Source: Pseudobdellovibrionaceae bacterium (lineage in GTDB: Bacteria > Bdellovibrionota > Bdellovibrionia > Bdellovibrionales > UBA1609). Taken from it: 48,348 nt of DNA. Where the stretch lies: NCBI GenBank assembly GCA_020635055.1, contig JACKAN010000021.1, positions 1-48,348 on the forward strand, read 5' to 3'. Below are positions 1 through 7,125 of the stretch, one piece after another (the first letter of the stretch is position 1; every line of letters starts with the position of its first letter). Made by a program: the position numbers and the translations under genes. The notes under the pieces were generated by a model that worked only from the letters and a program-made list of their open reading frames with translations, searched no databases and had not been told where the DNA came from.

Positions 1-249
1 GCACCAGCTTGTCATAGTGAAAATCCAATCCATGACTAGTGGCCATGGTTTACTGTTGCTCAAATTCAATTTAATTGCTATTTACCTACTGAAAACCGTC
101 GATACGACATACAAATTTTGGGAGTGAAGACGCTATTATCCTCTGTAGCTAAGAACTTTGGGCCCTCTCCCACCATTAATTATGTAGACCCTATTTTTTT
201 TAGTACATCGGTATTTTTATTAGATATAATTAGATTAAATTTTCGCTAA
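1..249 (+). pseudogene. possible 3' remnant of a gene entering from the left edge
   Basis: Frame 1 is open from base 1, is interrupted by one TAG at 37-39, then stays open for about 69 codons to a TAA at 247-249. The second segment has no ATG near its beginning, and its translation (for example WPWFTVAQIQFNCYLP) looks protein-like. This could be the tail of a gene with an in-frame nonsense codon, or chance. I recognise no family. Confidence 0.2.
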
Positions 250-274
250 GTTACTGCTGCTCATTTAAATAAAC

Positions 275-307
275 GTCAGGCAGACGTCAGGCAAAAGTCA
301 GGCAAAA
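275..307. repeat. three 11-bp direct repeats (GTCAGGCAnnn)
   Basis: GTCAGGCA begins at 275, 286 and 297, exactly 11 bp apart, followed by GAC, AAA and AAA. About one helical turn per unit resembles iterons or a multimeric protein-binding site, but no replication or regulator gene is adjacent. The repeats lie on the 3' side of the tRNA-Asp gene. Confidence 0.5.
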
Positions 308-429
308 TTTGAAATTCTATGAAATAATTTGAAATATAAAGATACTTAAGGTCTGTCCGTTTTTAATAATTATAAGCACTTAATATTGTGCGTAATTTTG
401 GTTTGAATCTTTGAAAATGTTTTGAAAAA

Positions 430-506
430 TGGCGGGGTGGACGGGACTCGAACCCGCGGCCTCCTGCGTGACAGGCAGGCGTTATAACCAACTTAACTAC
501 CACCCC
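430..506 (-). tRNA. tRNA-Asp (anticodon GTC), CCA encoded
   Basis: The minus strand folds as a full cloverleaf. The acceptor stem is GGGGTGG with CCACCCC, and the D stem is GTTA/TAAC. The anticodon stem CCTGC/GCAGG carries the loop CTGTCAC with anticodon GTC. The T arm has the TTCGAGT loop. The discriminator is G, as expected for Asp, and the 3' CCA is encoded at 430-432. Total length is 77 nt including CCA. Confidence 0.95.
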
Positions 507-546
507 GCATGGGTGTAATTAACTATTACAAAGAAAGGAGAATATA

Positions 547-612
547 ATGGCAGACACCCCACTTGTCTACCAATTGATCAATATTCTTTGGCAGAATGTC
601 GAAGTTTTTTGA
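547..612 (+). CDS. candidate 21-aa small protein or leader peptide
   Basis: AAAGGAG at 534-540 lies six bases before ATG 547, and the frame runs 21 codons (MADTPLVYQLINILWQNVEVF) to TGA at 610-612. The ribosome-binding site is better than those of many long genes nearby. The 3' half of the ORF overlaps the left arm of an inverted repeat, which fits a leader-peptide arrangement. However, no plus-strand gene follows for nearly 3 kb, so a regulatory role has no obvious target. Confidence 0.3.
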   Translation: MADTPLVYQLINILWQNVEVF

Positions 613-654
613 CTTGTCATATATGTAGATTGGAAAATGACATTCCGCAAGAAT
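583..654. repeat. inverted repeat, arms 583-600 and 639-654
   Basis: The left arm ATTCTTTGGCAGAATGTC and the right arm GACATTCCGCAAGAAT pair almost completely, with a 38-nt loop. The arms start inside the mini-ORF and end after its stop. It could be a structured RNA or a dyad binding site. Confidence 0.45.
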
Positions 655-884
655 CCATGCTTAAATACACTTATTCATATGTAATATTCAATAATTTCGT
701 TCCATGTCTGGGCTTATACTTGTCAGCCTCTAGCCCCTAGGTATACAGCCTGGAAACATCGTGCATAGATTTAGTGGTAGTAATTGAAATGATTCAAAAA
801 GGTTATTTGGTCTAGAATTTATTGATTGAAGAAGAAATAAAATGACACCCCTGCCATTTTAAAACTCGAAAAATGGCTTAAAAA

Positions 885-916
885 ATGGTTCTATGGTTCT
901 AAGGTTCTACAGTTCA
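885..916. repeat. degenerate 8-bp tandem repeat, 3-4 copies
   Basis: ATGGTTCT (885), ATGGTTCT (893), AAGGTTCT (901) and ACAGTTCA (909) follow each other with an 8-bp period. They end just before the stop of the minus-strand gene that begins at 1387. The same period occurs in the longer tract at 13591. Confidence 0.5.
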
Positions 917-919
917 AAT

Positions 920-1387
920 TTAAGCACTTCTAAGAATTTTCTTTACTTCATCCGCTGAGACTAAGTTTTCAGTATTAAAATTTATCTCGTTGTCTTCATC
1001 AGATTCATTTAAATTATAAATAAAATCAGTTTCTTTAAGTCCGAGCGATTTAGCAACAAGCACCTTCAGTCGGAATTGTTTGTCTGCAGACATATTTTTA
1101 AGGGATTTTAGTGATTCATGTTTTGAAAACTCATGTCTATCAGAAATGTGTATTTTATGTGCGAGTTCTTCTTGTGTATATCCCATATTTGGAACAAGTG
1201 CAGTCAACTTGAATACTAGAACTTTTATAACCTCGGCGGCAAGTGAAACGCGGGGAGCCCCTGAGGATTTTATATATGCGTACACCTGAGTGTCAGAAGC
1301 ACTAGCTATGGCGACGGCATCGCTGTTAAACGGGTCCTCGCCGTGTTTTCGGTCTTCGGGCATTAAAAAATCTGCGTGGGTGTCCAT
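920..1387 (-). CDS. hypothetical protein, possible helix-turn-helix segment
   Basis: A 155-aa soluble, charged protein without signal peptide or membrane segment. Residues ~70-90 (GYTQEELAHKIHISDRHEF) resemble the first helices of an XRE-type helix-turn-helix, preceded by a hydrophobic helix (VSLAAEVIKVLVFKLTALV). The C-terminus is acidic (NESDEDNEINF). The listed ATG at 1387 has no clear Shine-Dalgarno sequence, so the start is uncertain; Met9 is an alternative. The codon pattern and the absence of a competing frame support a real gene. DNA binding is only a suggestion. Confidence 0.5.
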   Translation of the reverse strand: MDTHADFLMPEDRKHGEDPFNSDAVAIASASDTQVYAYIKSSGAPRVSLAAEVIKVLVFKLTALVPNMGYTQEELAHKIHISDRHEFSKHESLKSLKNMSADKQFRLKVLVAKSLGLKETDFIYNLNESDEDNEINFNTENLVSADEVKKILRSA

Positions 1388-1475
1388 TAGGTTGTATTTG
1401 CAAGTGTAGCTTACCCAGCCGTTCGTTACAATCTAGCATTTTTTACATAATGAGGAAAAACAAAAATAACTGATT

Positions 1476-2384
1476 CTAGTTAGCCTTTTTGGTCCAGTCT
1501 CCATCGGTATACTCCACACCAAGAGTCTCCATAGAATCAAAAATTGCTCTAACAAAGTCATAACCAGCCATCCACAATGTTGATGGTTTAACTTCTCCTT
1601 GCTTATAGATGCCTTCTTTTATCCCTGATGAACCAGCATTCTTAGACCAAAAAACCAATTTATTAGCAGCTAAATATTTTATGGCGGCTAATGTCTTCTT
1701 TTGAGTTTCACTCAAATTATTGATCCTTTGATTAACGAAACCTCGGTCTAAATGATAATACTGATTTTGATCAGCCAGCAATAATTCAACAACTACAGCT
1801 GAATCTACATCTTCTGGTATGGATTTCCTCCAATCTTTCTGAACACCCTGAAAACGCATATTAACTAAGCCGTTCATTAAAATGTTTCTAATGTTACTCA
1901 TATGGTCTCTAAGGCGAGCTGCAGGTAAGCTGCCTTCAAATTCAGAACTCTCCAAGTGATTGATCTCGTTTAAGGTATATCTTCCGTAAGAATAATTTTT
2001 ATAATTTTCATCAATAGTTAAGAGATCATAAGCTGTATCTCCAAATAACCAAGAACCATCATTTTTTCGTCTAACTGTAAGCCTAATAGTTCTCTCTCCA
2101 CTTGAAAAATAAATTCGAACCTCTTTACCAGGATCAACCAATGACTCTAATTCATCGGGCAGTGTTTGCCCTGAAATTTGATCAACATCAGCAAAAACGC
2201 TGAGTTTTTTTAACAAACTTTCTGACACATGCTCTATGGCTTGACTGTCGCCAAATGCTACAACGCTTGTTGGATTATTGCCCACTTTACCATCAGTGTT
2301 TTCTAACTTAAAGTCTCTGACGAAAGTATCTGGAATTATCAGATAGTTTATATCTTTGAGTCCCTTTAGGTTGGTATTGATCAT
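1476..2384 (-). CDS. hypothetical protein, family not recognised
   Basis: A 302-aa protein with no signal peptide and no membrane helix, so probably cytoplasmic. It has mixed alpha/beta composition with a central charged segment (ERTIRLTVRRKNDGSWLFG) and many acidic residues. I recognise no family motif. The start ATG at 2384 has only a weak purine stretch upstream. It lies between two other minus-strand hypothetical genes with about 90 and 210 bp gaps, so an operon is possible but not shown. Confidence 0.6.
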   Translation of the reverse strand: MINTNLKGLKDINYLIIPDTFVRDFKLENTDGKVGNNPTSVVAFGDSQAIEHVSESLLKKLSVFADVDQISGQTLPDELESLVDPGKEVRIYFSSGERTIRLTVRRKNDGSWLFGDTAYDLLTIDENYKNYSYGRYTLNEINHLESSEFEGSLPAARLRDHMSNIRNILMNGLVNMRFQGVQKDWRKSIPEDVDSAVVVELLLADQNQYYHLDRGFVNQRINNLSETQKKTLAAIKYLAANKLVFWSKNAGSSGIKEGIYKQGEVKPSTLWMAGYDFVRAIFDSMETLGVEYTDGDWTKKAN

Positions 2385-2592
2385 TGTTTATCTGCACAAA
2401 ATATCACCTTCTGTGTTCATCTCGAACTCAGTGATCCATTTCGAATCTGAGTGTTGTGAACTATAAGACGATTTAGCAATAAACTCACATAGCGACCATC
2501 CTTAAGGCAGAATTGAGTTTAGAAAGCAAATGTTCTCAGCAGCAGTTGTTTTTGTTTTACCTCTAGAATTCTTATCGTATCTGGATACATTG

Positions 2593-3192
2593 CTAAATTA
2601 TGTGTAATATTGCTGCCAGTATCCTGAGCAAAAACAAAAGCTGTCGTCTTACCATCTTGATCTCGCCAAGACTGACAACACGACCTCTTTCGACCTTTAA
2701 TCCATCATGTTGCTTAACGTAACTAATAAAACTACCATTTTGTGTAGCCATGGTTAGCTGAGCTACTACCGATTGTTGTTCCATCTCAGTAAATTCCCTA
2801 TTTATTCTAGCGTAATCAATTATAACTTCTGAAAGGGCAACCTTTTCGGTTTCCGATGGATAGTTAGAAACTAGTGGAGATAAAATTATGTAGCCGTCAT
2901 CATCACCAGCTTTTTCTACCCCTTGAATTCTACCCATATGCATAGAAAATTTTGAATCAGTCTTTACAATCAAAGTGACAAAAACATTTTCAGGAGTTGG
3001 TTTGATGTTGTTGGCTTTCCCAGACTGCAAAGCTCTTAATTCATTTCTGAAGGCTTCCTGAGCGTCAAAAAGAGGCTTGTATACTTTAGGAATTTCTTCA
3101 ATGCTTAGTGCCGCTTGGCAGCTCATTGCCCAAATTTGTCCTTCAAAGGTCAATAGAGTAACCAAAATTGCTAGCAAAGTCTTAATAATCAT
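2593..3192 (-). CDS. exported hypothetical protein with a probable C-terminal frameshift
   Basis: AAGGAG eight bases before ATG 3192 gives a firm start. Residues 1-22 form a Sec signal peptide (MIIKTLLAILVTLLTFEGQIWA), so the protein is exported. I do not recognise the mature domain. The last ~25 residues (RRQLLFLLRILAAILHII) look unlike a globular protein. From about base 2668 the neighbouring frame is open and protein-like (WRDQDGKTTAFVFAQDTGSN onward) to a TAA at 2519-2521. Loss of one T in the AGTCTTGG stretch would explain this, so the original gene probably spanned 2519-3192. The gene may be mildly decayed, or the base call may be wrong. Confidence 0.65.
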   Translation of the reverse strand: MIIKTLLAILVTLLTFEGQIWAMSCQAALSIEEIPKVYKPLFDAQEAFRNELRALQSGKANNIKPTPENVFVTLIVKTDSKFSMHMGRIQGVEKAGDDDGYIILSPLVSNYPSETEKVALSEVIIDYARINREFTEMEQQSVVAQLTMATQNGSFISYVKQHDGLKVERGRVVSLGEIKMVRRQLLFLLRILAAILHII

Positions 3193-3460
3193 AGCACTTT
3201 CTCCTTATGTATTGTTTGTATACAGCAATCATTCCACTGCAGCACGGCAGGATAAGTGTTTTGAATAATAGTTATACTTACATATGTCTTTTTTTCTCAT
3301 TTAACTTAGGTTTATTAAAAATCACAAATTAGGTGTTTATGAGCCTACAGAACGGCTCAGTCGGTAGTGGAGATAATAAGAATCCAAACATTTTAAGCAA
3401 AAGTTGGCGACATTTAAAATATGTTTTGGTAACAGTATTTAACTTTTCGAGGCGGTAAAA

Positions 3461-4393
3461 ATGAGAACATTGCTGTTATTGATATGTTTCTTAACAATAG
3501 GATGTGTAACTATGAATAAATCCCAAGCCTTTGCCGACGATAGACCTAGCGGCTTTCCTTCACCTTCAAATACAATGTTGATAGAATCAAAAAACTTAAT
3601 TAATAGCGGTAAATTTGATGATGCCATTTCAAGGCTAAATGATTTTAAACCAGAAAGTAAACTTGATAACCATTGGAAGCACTATATTTTAGGTGTTGCT
3701 TATTTAGAAAACAAAGAAACTGATAAGGGCGTTGAATCACTTGTGAAATGCTATGAAATGGTTAAGTCCGCTGTAAATGCTGAAAGCGAAGCTTTTCGTA
3801 TTGCGGGGTCTTGTTTAAAAAAAATTGGTTGGTTTTACAGAAACAAGAAAGATTACTTAAAGGGATTTGCATATCATAACATCCGATACTCTTATGTCAT
3901 CGATCATGGTTCAAATTTGGAAGTTCATGATGCTTTAATCAGCTTGGATGTGGATGCATACTTTCTAGAGGACCTACACCTTTCTGAAAAAATGTTGAAA
4001 GAAAGTATCATTTATGGTGATAAAGTTAAAAATGATAAGGATCGCTTCATGGCATTGGGGACAACTTACAATAACTTGGGTGGAACTTCCTATGGGCTTA
4101 AGAAGTTTGAACAAGCAGAATTCGCAATCATTACAGCTTTGGACTATTGGACAAAGTATGAAAGTATTGCTGGAGAAAGTGAATTTAAAGTCGTTTGGGC
4201 ACATTATGGTATTGGCGATGTTTATGAACAATGGACCAAACACCTAAAAGAAAATGATCAGGATTTCGCAGAAAAAAAATGGAAAGCCTTAGAGGCCTAT
4301 CAGCAATGTTTAAATTTGGCTACAGAAAGAAAGATGTCGGAAGCTGACCAGAACCATATCAAAGAACGCATTCAAGCTATTAAGTTATTATAA
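3461..4393 (+). CDS. TPR-like lipoprotein
   Basis: A 310-aa protein. The N-terminus MRTLLLLICFLTIGC fits a lipoprotein signal (LTIGC lipobox, modified Cys15), so it probably sits on the membrane facing the periplasm. The mature part is almost all helical, with TPR-like pairs: GKFDDAISRLNDF with YILGVAYLENKETDKGVESL near residues 50-95, and AEFAIITALDYW with VVWAHYGIGDVYEQW near 215-260. TPR proteins usually scaffold other proteins; no partner is evident. GAGGCGG lies six bases before the ATG. A 6-bp hairpin (3340-3359) is present upstream in the divergent intergenic region. Confidence 0.75.
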   Translation: MRTLLLLICFLTIGCVTMNKSQAFADDRPSGFPSPSNTMLIESKNLINSGKFDDAISRLNDFKPESKLDNHWKHYILGVAYLENKETDKGVESLVKCYEMVKSAVNAESEAFRIAGSCLKKIGWFYRNKKDYLKGFAYHNIRYSYVIDHGSNLEVHDALISLDVDAYFLEDLHLSEKMLKESIIYGDKVKNDKDRFMALGTTYNNLGGTSYGLKKFEQAEFAIITALDYWTKYESIAGESEFKVVWAHYGIGDVYEQWTKHLKENDQDFAEKKWKALEAYQQCLNLATERKMSEADQNHIKERIQAIKLL

Positions 4394-4666
4394 ATTACCA
4401 TTTGTTTATGGCTTTCTTTACCACAACAGGTATTTGCTGATTGTTCGGCCAGTCAGGTGACAACACTTATTGTTCCATCAGAAGTACTTAAGAAGATTGA
4501 TATGAATCAGGTTCAGACGATCGTGATACTAAAGGAAACAGAAGTTCATGTAGTTTCAGTTTCTACTGAGAACATAGAAATATACATAAATGCGCTTTCA
4601 CACGAAATCATTTCCGGATCCGATCTGGGAACAGGGATAATAGGCACTTTTGGTAATTTGATTTAG
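4394..4666 (+). pseudogene. decayed small exported protein running into a yccF remnant
   Basis: Directly after the stop of the TPR lipoprotein, the same frame encodes a hydrophobic stretch ending in LSLPQQVFADCSASQ. This resembles a signal peptide with an Ala-x-Ala-like cleavage site, but it has no ATG; only ATT codons at 4394 and 4400, or an internal GTG at 4457, could start it. About 60 ordinary residues follow (IVPSEVLKKIDMNQVQTIVI onward). The frame then enters YccF-like sequence and stops at TAG 4664. The missing start and read-through into another gene's remnant suggest decay; a GTG-started 69-aa product is the alternative. Confidence 0.35.
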
Positions 4667-4826
4667 TTTCTACTGGCCGGCAGATGGATTATTTGGTACC
4701 ACCTTGGATTGACCTTAATTTTTATGGTAGCAATCATCGGGATACCCTTTGCACCCTCACTGGAAACTGGCGAAAATTTCTATTTCATCAATTGAAAAAA
4801 ATAGTATGGAAATAATTTTGCAGTAA
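4634..4826 (+). pseudogene. yccF: yccF-like inner-membrane protein remnant
   Basis: The conceptual translation reads IIGTFGNLI-stop-FLLAGRWIIWYH, then LTLIFMVAIIGIPFAP. After a one-base shift at about 4755 it reads HWKLAKISISSIEKNS and ends at TAA 4824-4826. This is the order of a YccF (DUF307) domain: GN-L-W, a hydrophobic helix, IIGIPF, then a K-L-A helix. The TAG stands where the family has Trp (TGG), and a single extra T in GCACCCTCAC accounts for the frame change. Two independent lesions in one short domain mean a pseudogene. Confidence 0.6.
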
Positions 4827-4853
4827 AGCAATTTTATAGATTACATATAGTTT

Positions 4854-5102
4854 TTAAAGAAGCTTATCGCACTGATTGCCATCTAAGTAATCTGATAGCT
4901 TATCGATAACAACTCTATCTTGTTCAGATATGAATTCAGATGGGTCAATCAAGGGAAAACCTAGTGAAAATTCAAATTTATGTTTTCTAAATAAAACTTT
5001 CCAAATCCCCTTCTTTGGAAACTCAAGAGTTCCCTTTAACATACCAGAAGGAAGATTATCTATATTGGATTCAGTTATAATTAATTCCGCAGGTTTTGAA
5101 GA
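4854..5102 (-). pseudogene. start-less reading frame, possible gene remnant
   Basis: The minus frame is open for about 80 codons from an upstream TAA near 5104 to the stop at 4854. Its translation looks globular (SKPAELIITESNIDNLPSG, later FRKHKFEFSLGFPLIDPSEF). The first ATG (5042) falls in the middle of this protein-like sequence and has no ribosome-binding site, so either the 5' part has been lost or the ATG form is the true short gene. The overlapping plus-strand frame 4930-5118 looks like its shadow. Neighbouring sequence also shows gene decay. Confidence 0.3.
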
Positions 5103-5211
5103 TTATATAATCAGCTAGCAGCCTCTTGCACAAATCTTTTTAGGCCAAATTCATTATTTCATGTATTTCCCAATAAAAATGAGTTAAAACAATTTCCTTG
5201 CGGGAGGTGTT

Positions 5212-5565
5212 ATGAAGAAGTTATTTGCCGTATTAATTAGTCTATTTGTAGCCAGCTCTGCACATGCAGATTGCGAAGATCATTCTTCAACTGAATCTAA
5301 ACAAGAAAATAACAATGCTGCCACTAAATACTCTCATCAGATTAAAATTGATGGAATGACCTGTGGGGGTTGCGTAAAAAATGTAGAAAAAGCATTGAAA
5401 GCTTTAAAGATTGAAAAAGGTGTTAATCTTAAAGTGGATATTAATTTAGTTACTGTAGATTATACTCAAAACAAAGGACTCTCTAAGGATGATCTTGACA
5501 AAATAATTAAGAAAGCGGAATTGGCTATAGAGAGCGCACACTATAAAGTTGTAAAGGATATTTAA
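5212..5565 (+). CDS. exported heavy-metal-associated (HMA) domain protein
   Basis: A 117-aa protein. Residues 1-19 (MKKLFAVLISLFVASSAHA) form a Sec signal peptide. A low-complexity linker (STESKQENNNAA) follows, then one HMA ferredoxin-like domain from about residue 41 with the metal-binding loop GMTCGGC (Cys51 and Cys54). HMA domains bind Cu(I) or other soft metals and hand them to ATPases or oxidases; an exported one would act in the periplasm. GGGAGG lies a few bases before the ATG. The next gene starts three bases after the stop, so the two are likely co-transcribed. The metal is not determined by the sequence. Confidence 0.85.
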   Translation: MKKLFAVLISLFVASSAHADCEDHSSTESKQENNNAATKYSHQIKIDGMTCGGCVKNVEKALKALKIEKGVNLKVDINLVTVDYTQNKGLSKDDLDKIIKKAELAIESAHYKVVKDI

Positions 5566-5568
5566 TCT

Positions 5569-5973
5569 TTGACTGAACAAAATGCATCTCAACCAAAACC
5601 TAATAGCTGGCAAACTAAACTTGCCATGAGGACTTACTTGTACCTAGCATTTCATCTTAATAACTATAAAGATAAACTGGATGAAGCACTTTTAAACCTT
5701 AAAGCCGCTTTGGCCAATGAGTCTGAACAAACCAAAGAAATGCTACAAATATATCTGCGAAAATCTATGGGAGAAAAAGTCAGTGCAACTGAATTGAGTC
5801 GCGCCCATCAACAATTTCGTGATGTCTTTAGAGGAGCTGGTCTTGGTGTTCTTTTGTTTTTGCCCTTTAGTCCCATCACCCTACCCTTTATTGTAAAATT
5901 AGGCGACAAATTGGGCGTTAACATACTACCCGACTCCTTTCGGGAAATCATAAAACCAAAGCAAAAAAATTAA
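5569..5973 (+). CDS. LETM1-like domain protein
   Basis: A 134-aa protein starting at TTG 5569, which fits AAAGGA in the 3' end of the HMA gene; no in-frame ATG precedes Met20. The C-terminal part (FRDVFRGAGLGVLLFLPFSP, then PFIVKLGDKLGVNILPDSFR) matches the hydrophobic LETM1-like module, including the characteristic ending LLP-x-x-F. The N-terminal part is amphipathic and helical. LETM1 proteins in mitochondria affect cation exchange; the role of the short bacterial forms is unclear. Coupling to a metal-binding protein gene is suggestive only. Confidence 0.65.
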   Translation: MTEQNASQPKPNSWQTKLAMRTYLYLAFHLNNYKDKLDEALLNLKAALANESEQTKEMLQIYLRKSMGEKVSATELSRAHQQFRDVFRGAGLGVLLFLPFSPITLPFIVKLGDKLGVNILPDSFREIIKPKQKN

Positions 5974-6014
5974 ATAAAGATCAACTAATAATAGTTATAA
6001 CTTGATAAAATTAT

Positions 6015-6299
6015 CTACCATCTTTTTCCGCGTTGCTCAGTACCCGATGACTTTGTGAATTTTTCTTTAGCTTCGCTCACAAGTAACTTTGCTCCATTTA
6101 ACATGTGTCCATCCAACTGTGTAATAGCTTCTGTTCCATCAGTTTTGTTTTGAAACTCAACAAACCCAAAGCCACGAGACTTCCCACTGCTTTTGTCTTT
6201 AATAATATTTACAGAAACTAAAGTTCCTACTGGTGAAAAAATAGTTTGCAAATCATTTTCAACAGTTGTTGGGCTGAGGTTGCCAATATATATTTTCAT
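6015..6299 (-). CDS. single-RRM RNA-binding protein
   Basis: A 94-aa protein. AAGGAG seven bases before ATG 6299 fixes the start; a longer upstream frame has no RRM-like content. The RRM fills residues 2-80, with RNP2 IYIGNL (3-8) and RNP1 KSRGFGFVEF (40-49), whose aromatic residues stack on RNA bases. A short basic tail (EQRGKRW) follows. It resembles the small bacterial and cyanobacterial Rbp proteins, often linked to cold or stress. It is monocistronic and convergent with the LETM1-like gene. Confidence 0.92.
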   Translation of the reverse strand: MKIYIGNLSPTTVENDLQTIFSPVGTLVSVNIIKDKSSGKSRGFGFVEFQNKTDGTEAITQLDGHMLNGAKLLVSEAKEKFTKSSGTEQRGKRW

Positions 6300-6711
6300 T
6301 TTTTTCTCCTTGAATATGACAAACATAGTATTTGCCATGAAATAGGTTTTAAATTTTCTTATTTTAAGGAGGTCTGAATTTGTTTGATAAGTGCAGAGCA
6401 CAGGCCTGATATAAATTAAGATACTTATACAGCATATGTGACTACGAGTTCGAAGTCTACACCAATATCTATATGTTTAGAATACTAGACAAATGCTCTT
6501 CTAAAGTACCTGAGTTGAGTTGAGTTGAGTTGAGTTGAGTTGAGTTGAGTTGAGTTGAGTTGAGTTGAGTTGAGTTGAGTTGAGTTGAGTTGAGAAAAAT
6601 AAATCTAGTTTTTAATTTTAATAAAGATAATAATTTAAAGTGAGGATAACTTTTATGTTGAAGAAGGCTTCGACAAGGTGCATATCGGAAATTTAACCGG
6701 GAACCTTTTTG
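6300..6711. other. intergenic region between the RRM gene and the amn-like operon
   Basis: It contains the RRM gene leader on the minus strand, the TGAGT microsatellite at 6511-6594 and a weak inverted repeat (GTTGAAG/CTTCGAC, 6657-6674). The inverted repeat could form part of the 3' end of the amn-like transcript, but it has no clear U-run. No gene is seen. Confidence 0.5.
6511..6594. repeat. 5-bp microsatellite TGAGT, 16 full copies plus TGAG
   Basis: A perfect array of TGAGT covers 6511-6590, ending in a partial TGAG. It lies about 120 bp beyond the last gene of the amn-like operon and about 210 bp upstream of the RRM gene start (minus strand). Perfect arrays of this length are prone to slippage. 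Confidence 0.98.
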
Positions 6712-7125
6712 TTAGGCTAGGGCTATGACTTTGAATTCTATGGCTATGGATGTTGGTAGGGCTCCTACTTCTATGGTGGTTCTTGTAGCTCCATATTGGC
6801 CTAACTCGTGAGCGTAGATTTCGTTAAACTTTTTAAAGTCAGCTTTCATGTCGGTGAGAAAAACTGTGATGTCTACCAATTTATCTAATGAACTTCCGGC
6901 CTCTTCTAAAATATATTTTACGTTTTCTATAACTGCATGAGTTTGAATAGTTATGTCGTGGCCTACAACATTGCCTTCGGGATCAACATAGGTGCCAGGA
7001 ATATCTGAGCTTCCCAGTTTGCGGGGGCCAACACCAGAGAGGAATAAAAAATCACCCACTTTCTTAGCATGTGGATATGCTCCCACAGGTTCTGGGGCTT
7101 TTTTTGAATGTATATTAGATATCAT
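6712..7125 (-). CDS. amnD: RidA-family protein, probable 2-aminomuconate deaminase
   Basis: A 137-aa protein. GGAGGAG six bases before ATG 7125 fixes the start, shortening the longest frame by 25 codons. It is a full RidA/YjgF domain: APEPVGAYPHAKKVGDFLFL, GVGPRK, then ENVKYILEEAGSSLDKLVDI and FLTDMKADF. Sequence style and neighbours fit AmnD/NbaF-type enzymes, which hydrolyse 2-aminomuconate to 2-oxo-3-hexenedioate and ammonia. General RidA imine deaminase activity is the alternative. The gene overlaps the end of the amidohydrolase gene by 11 bases and is the last of the operon. Confidence 0.75.
   Translation of the reverse strand: MISNIHSKKAPEPVGAYPHAKKVGDFLFLSGVGPRKLGSSDIPGTYVDPEGNVVGHDITIQTHAVIENVKYILEEAGSSLDKLVDITVFLTDMKADFKKFNEIYAHELGQYGATRTTIEVGALPTSIAIEFKVIALA

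Larger units (their letters stand above)
507..919. other. intergenic region with an SD-led mini-ORF and inverted repeat
   Basis: No long gene is visible here. The region holds a 21-codon ORF with a strong ribosome-binding site (547-612), an inverted repeat (583-600 with 639-654), and a short 8-bp repeat tract (885-916) next to the 3' end of the downstream minus-strand gene. The rest shows nothing recognisable. Confidence 0.5.

Noticed and set aside
6511..6594. TGAGT array as a CRISPR-like repeat
   Set aside because: The units are 5 bp and contiguous with no spacers; it is a simple microsatellite.
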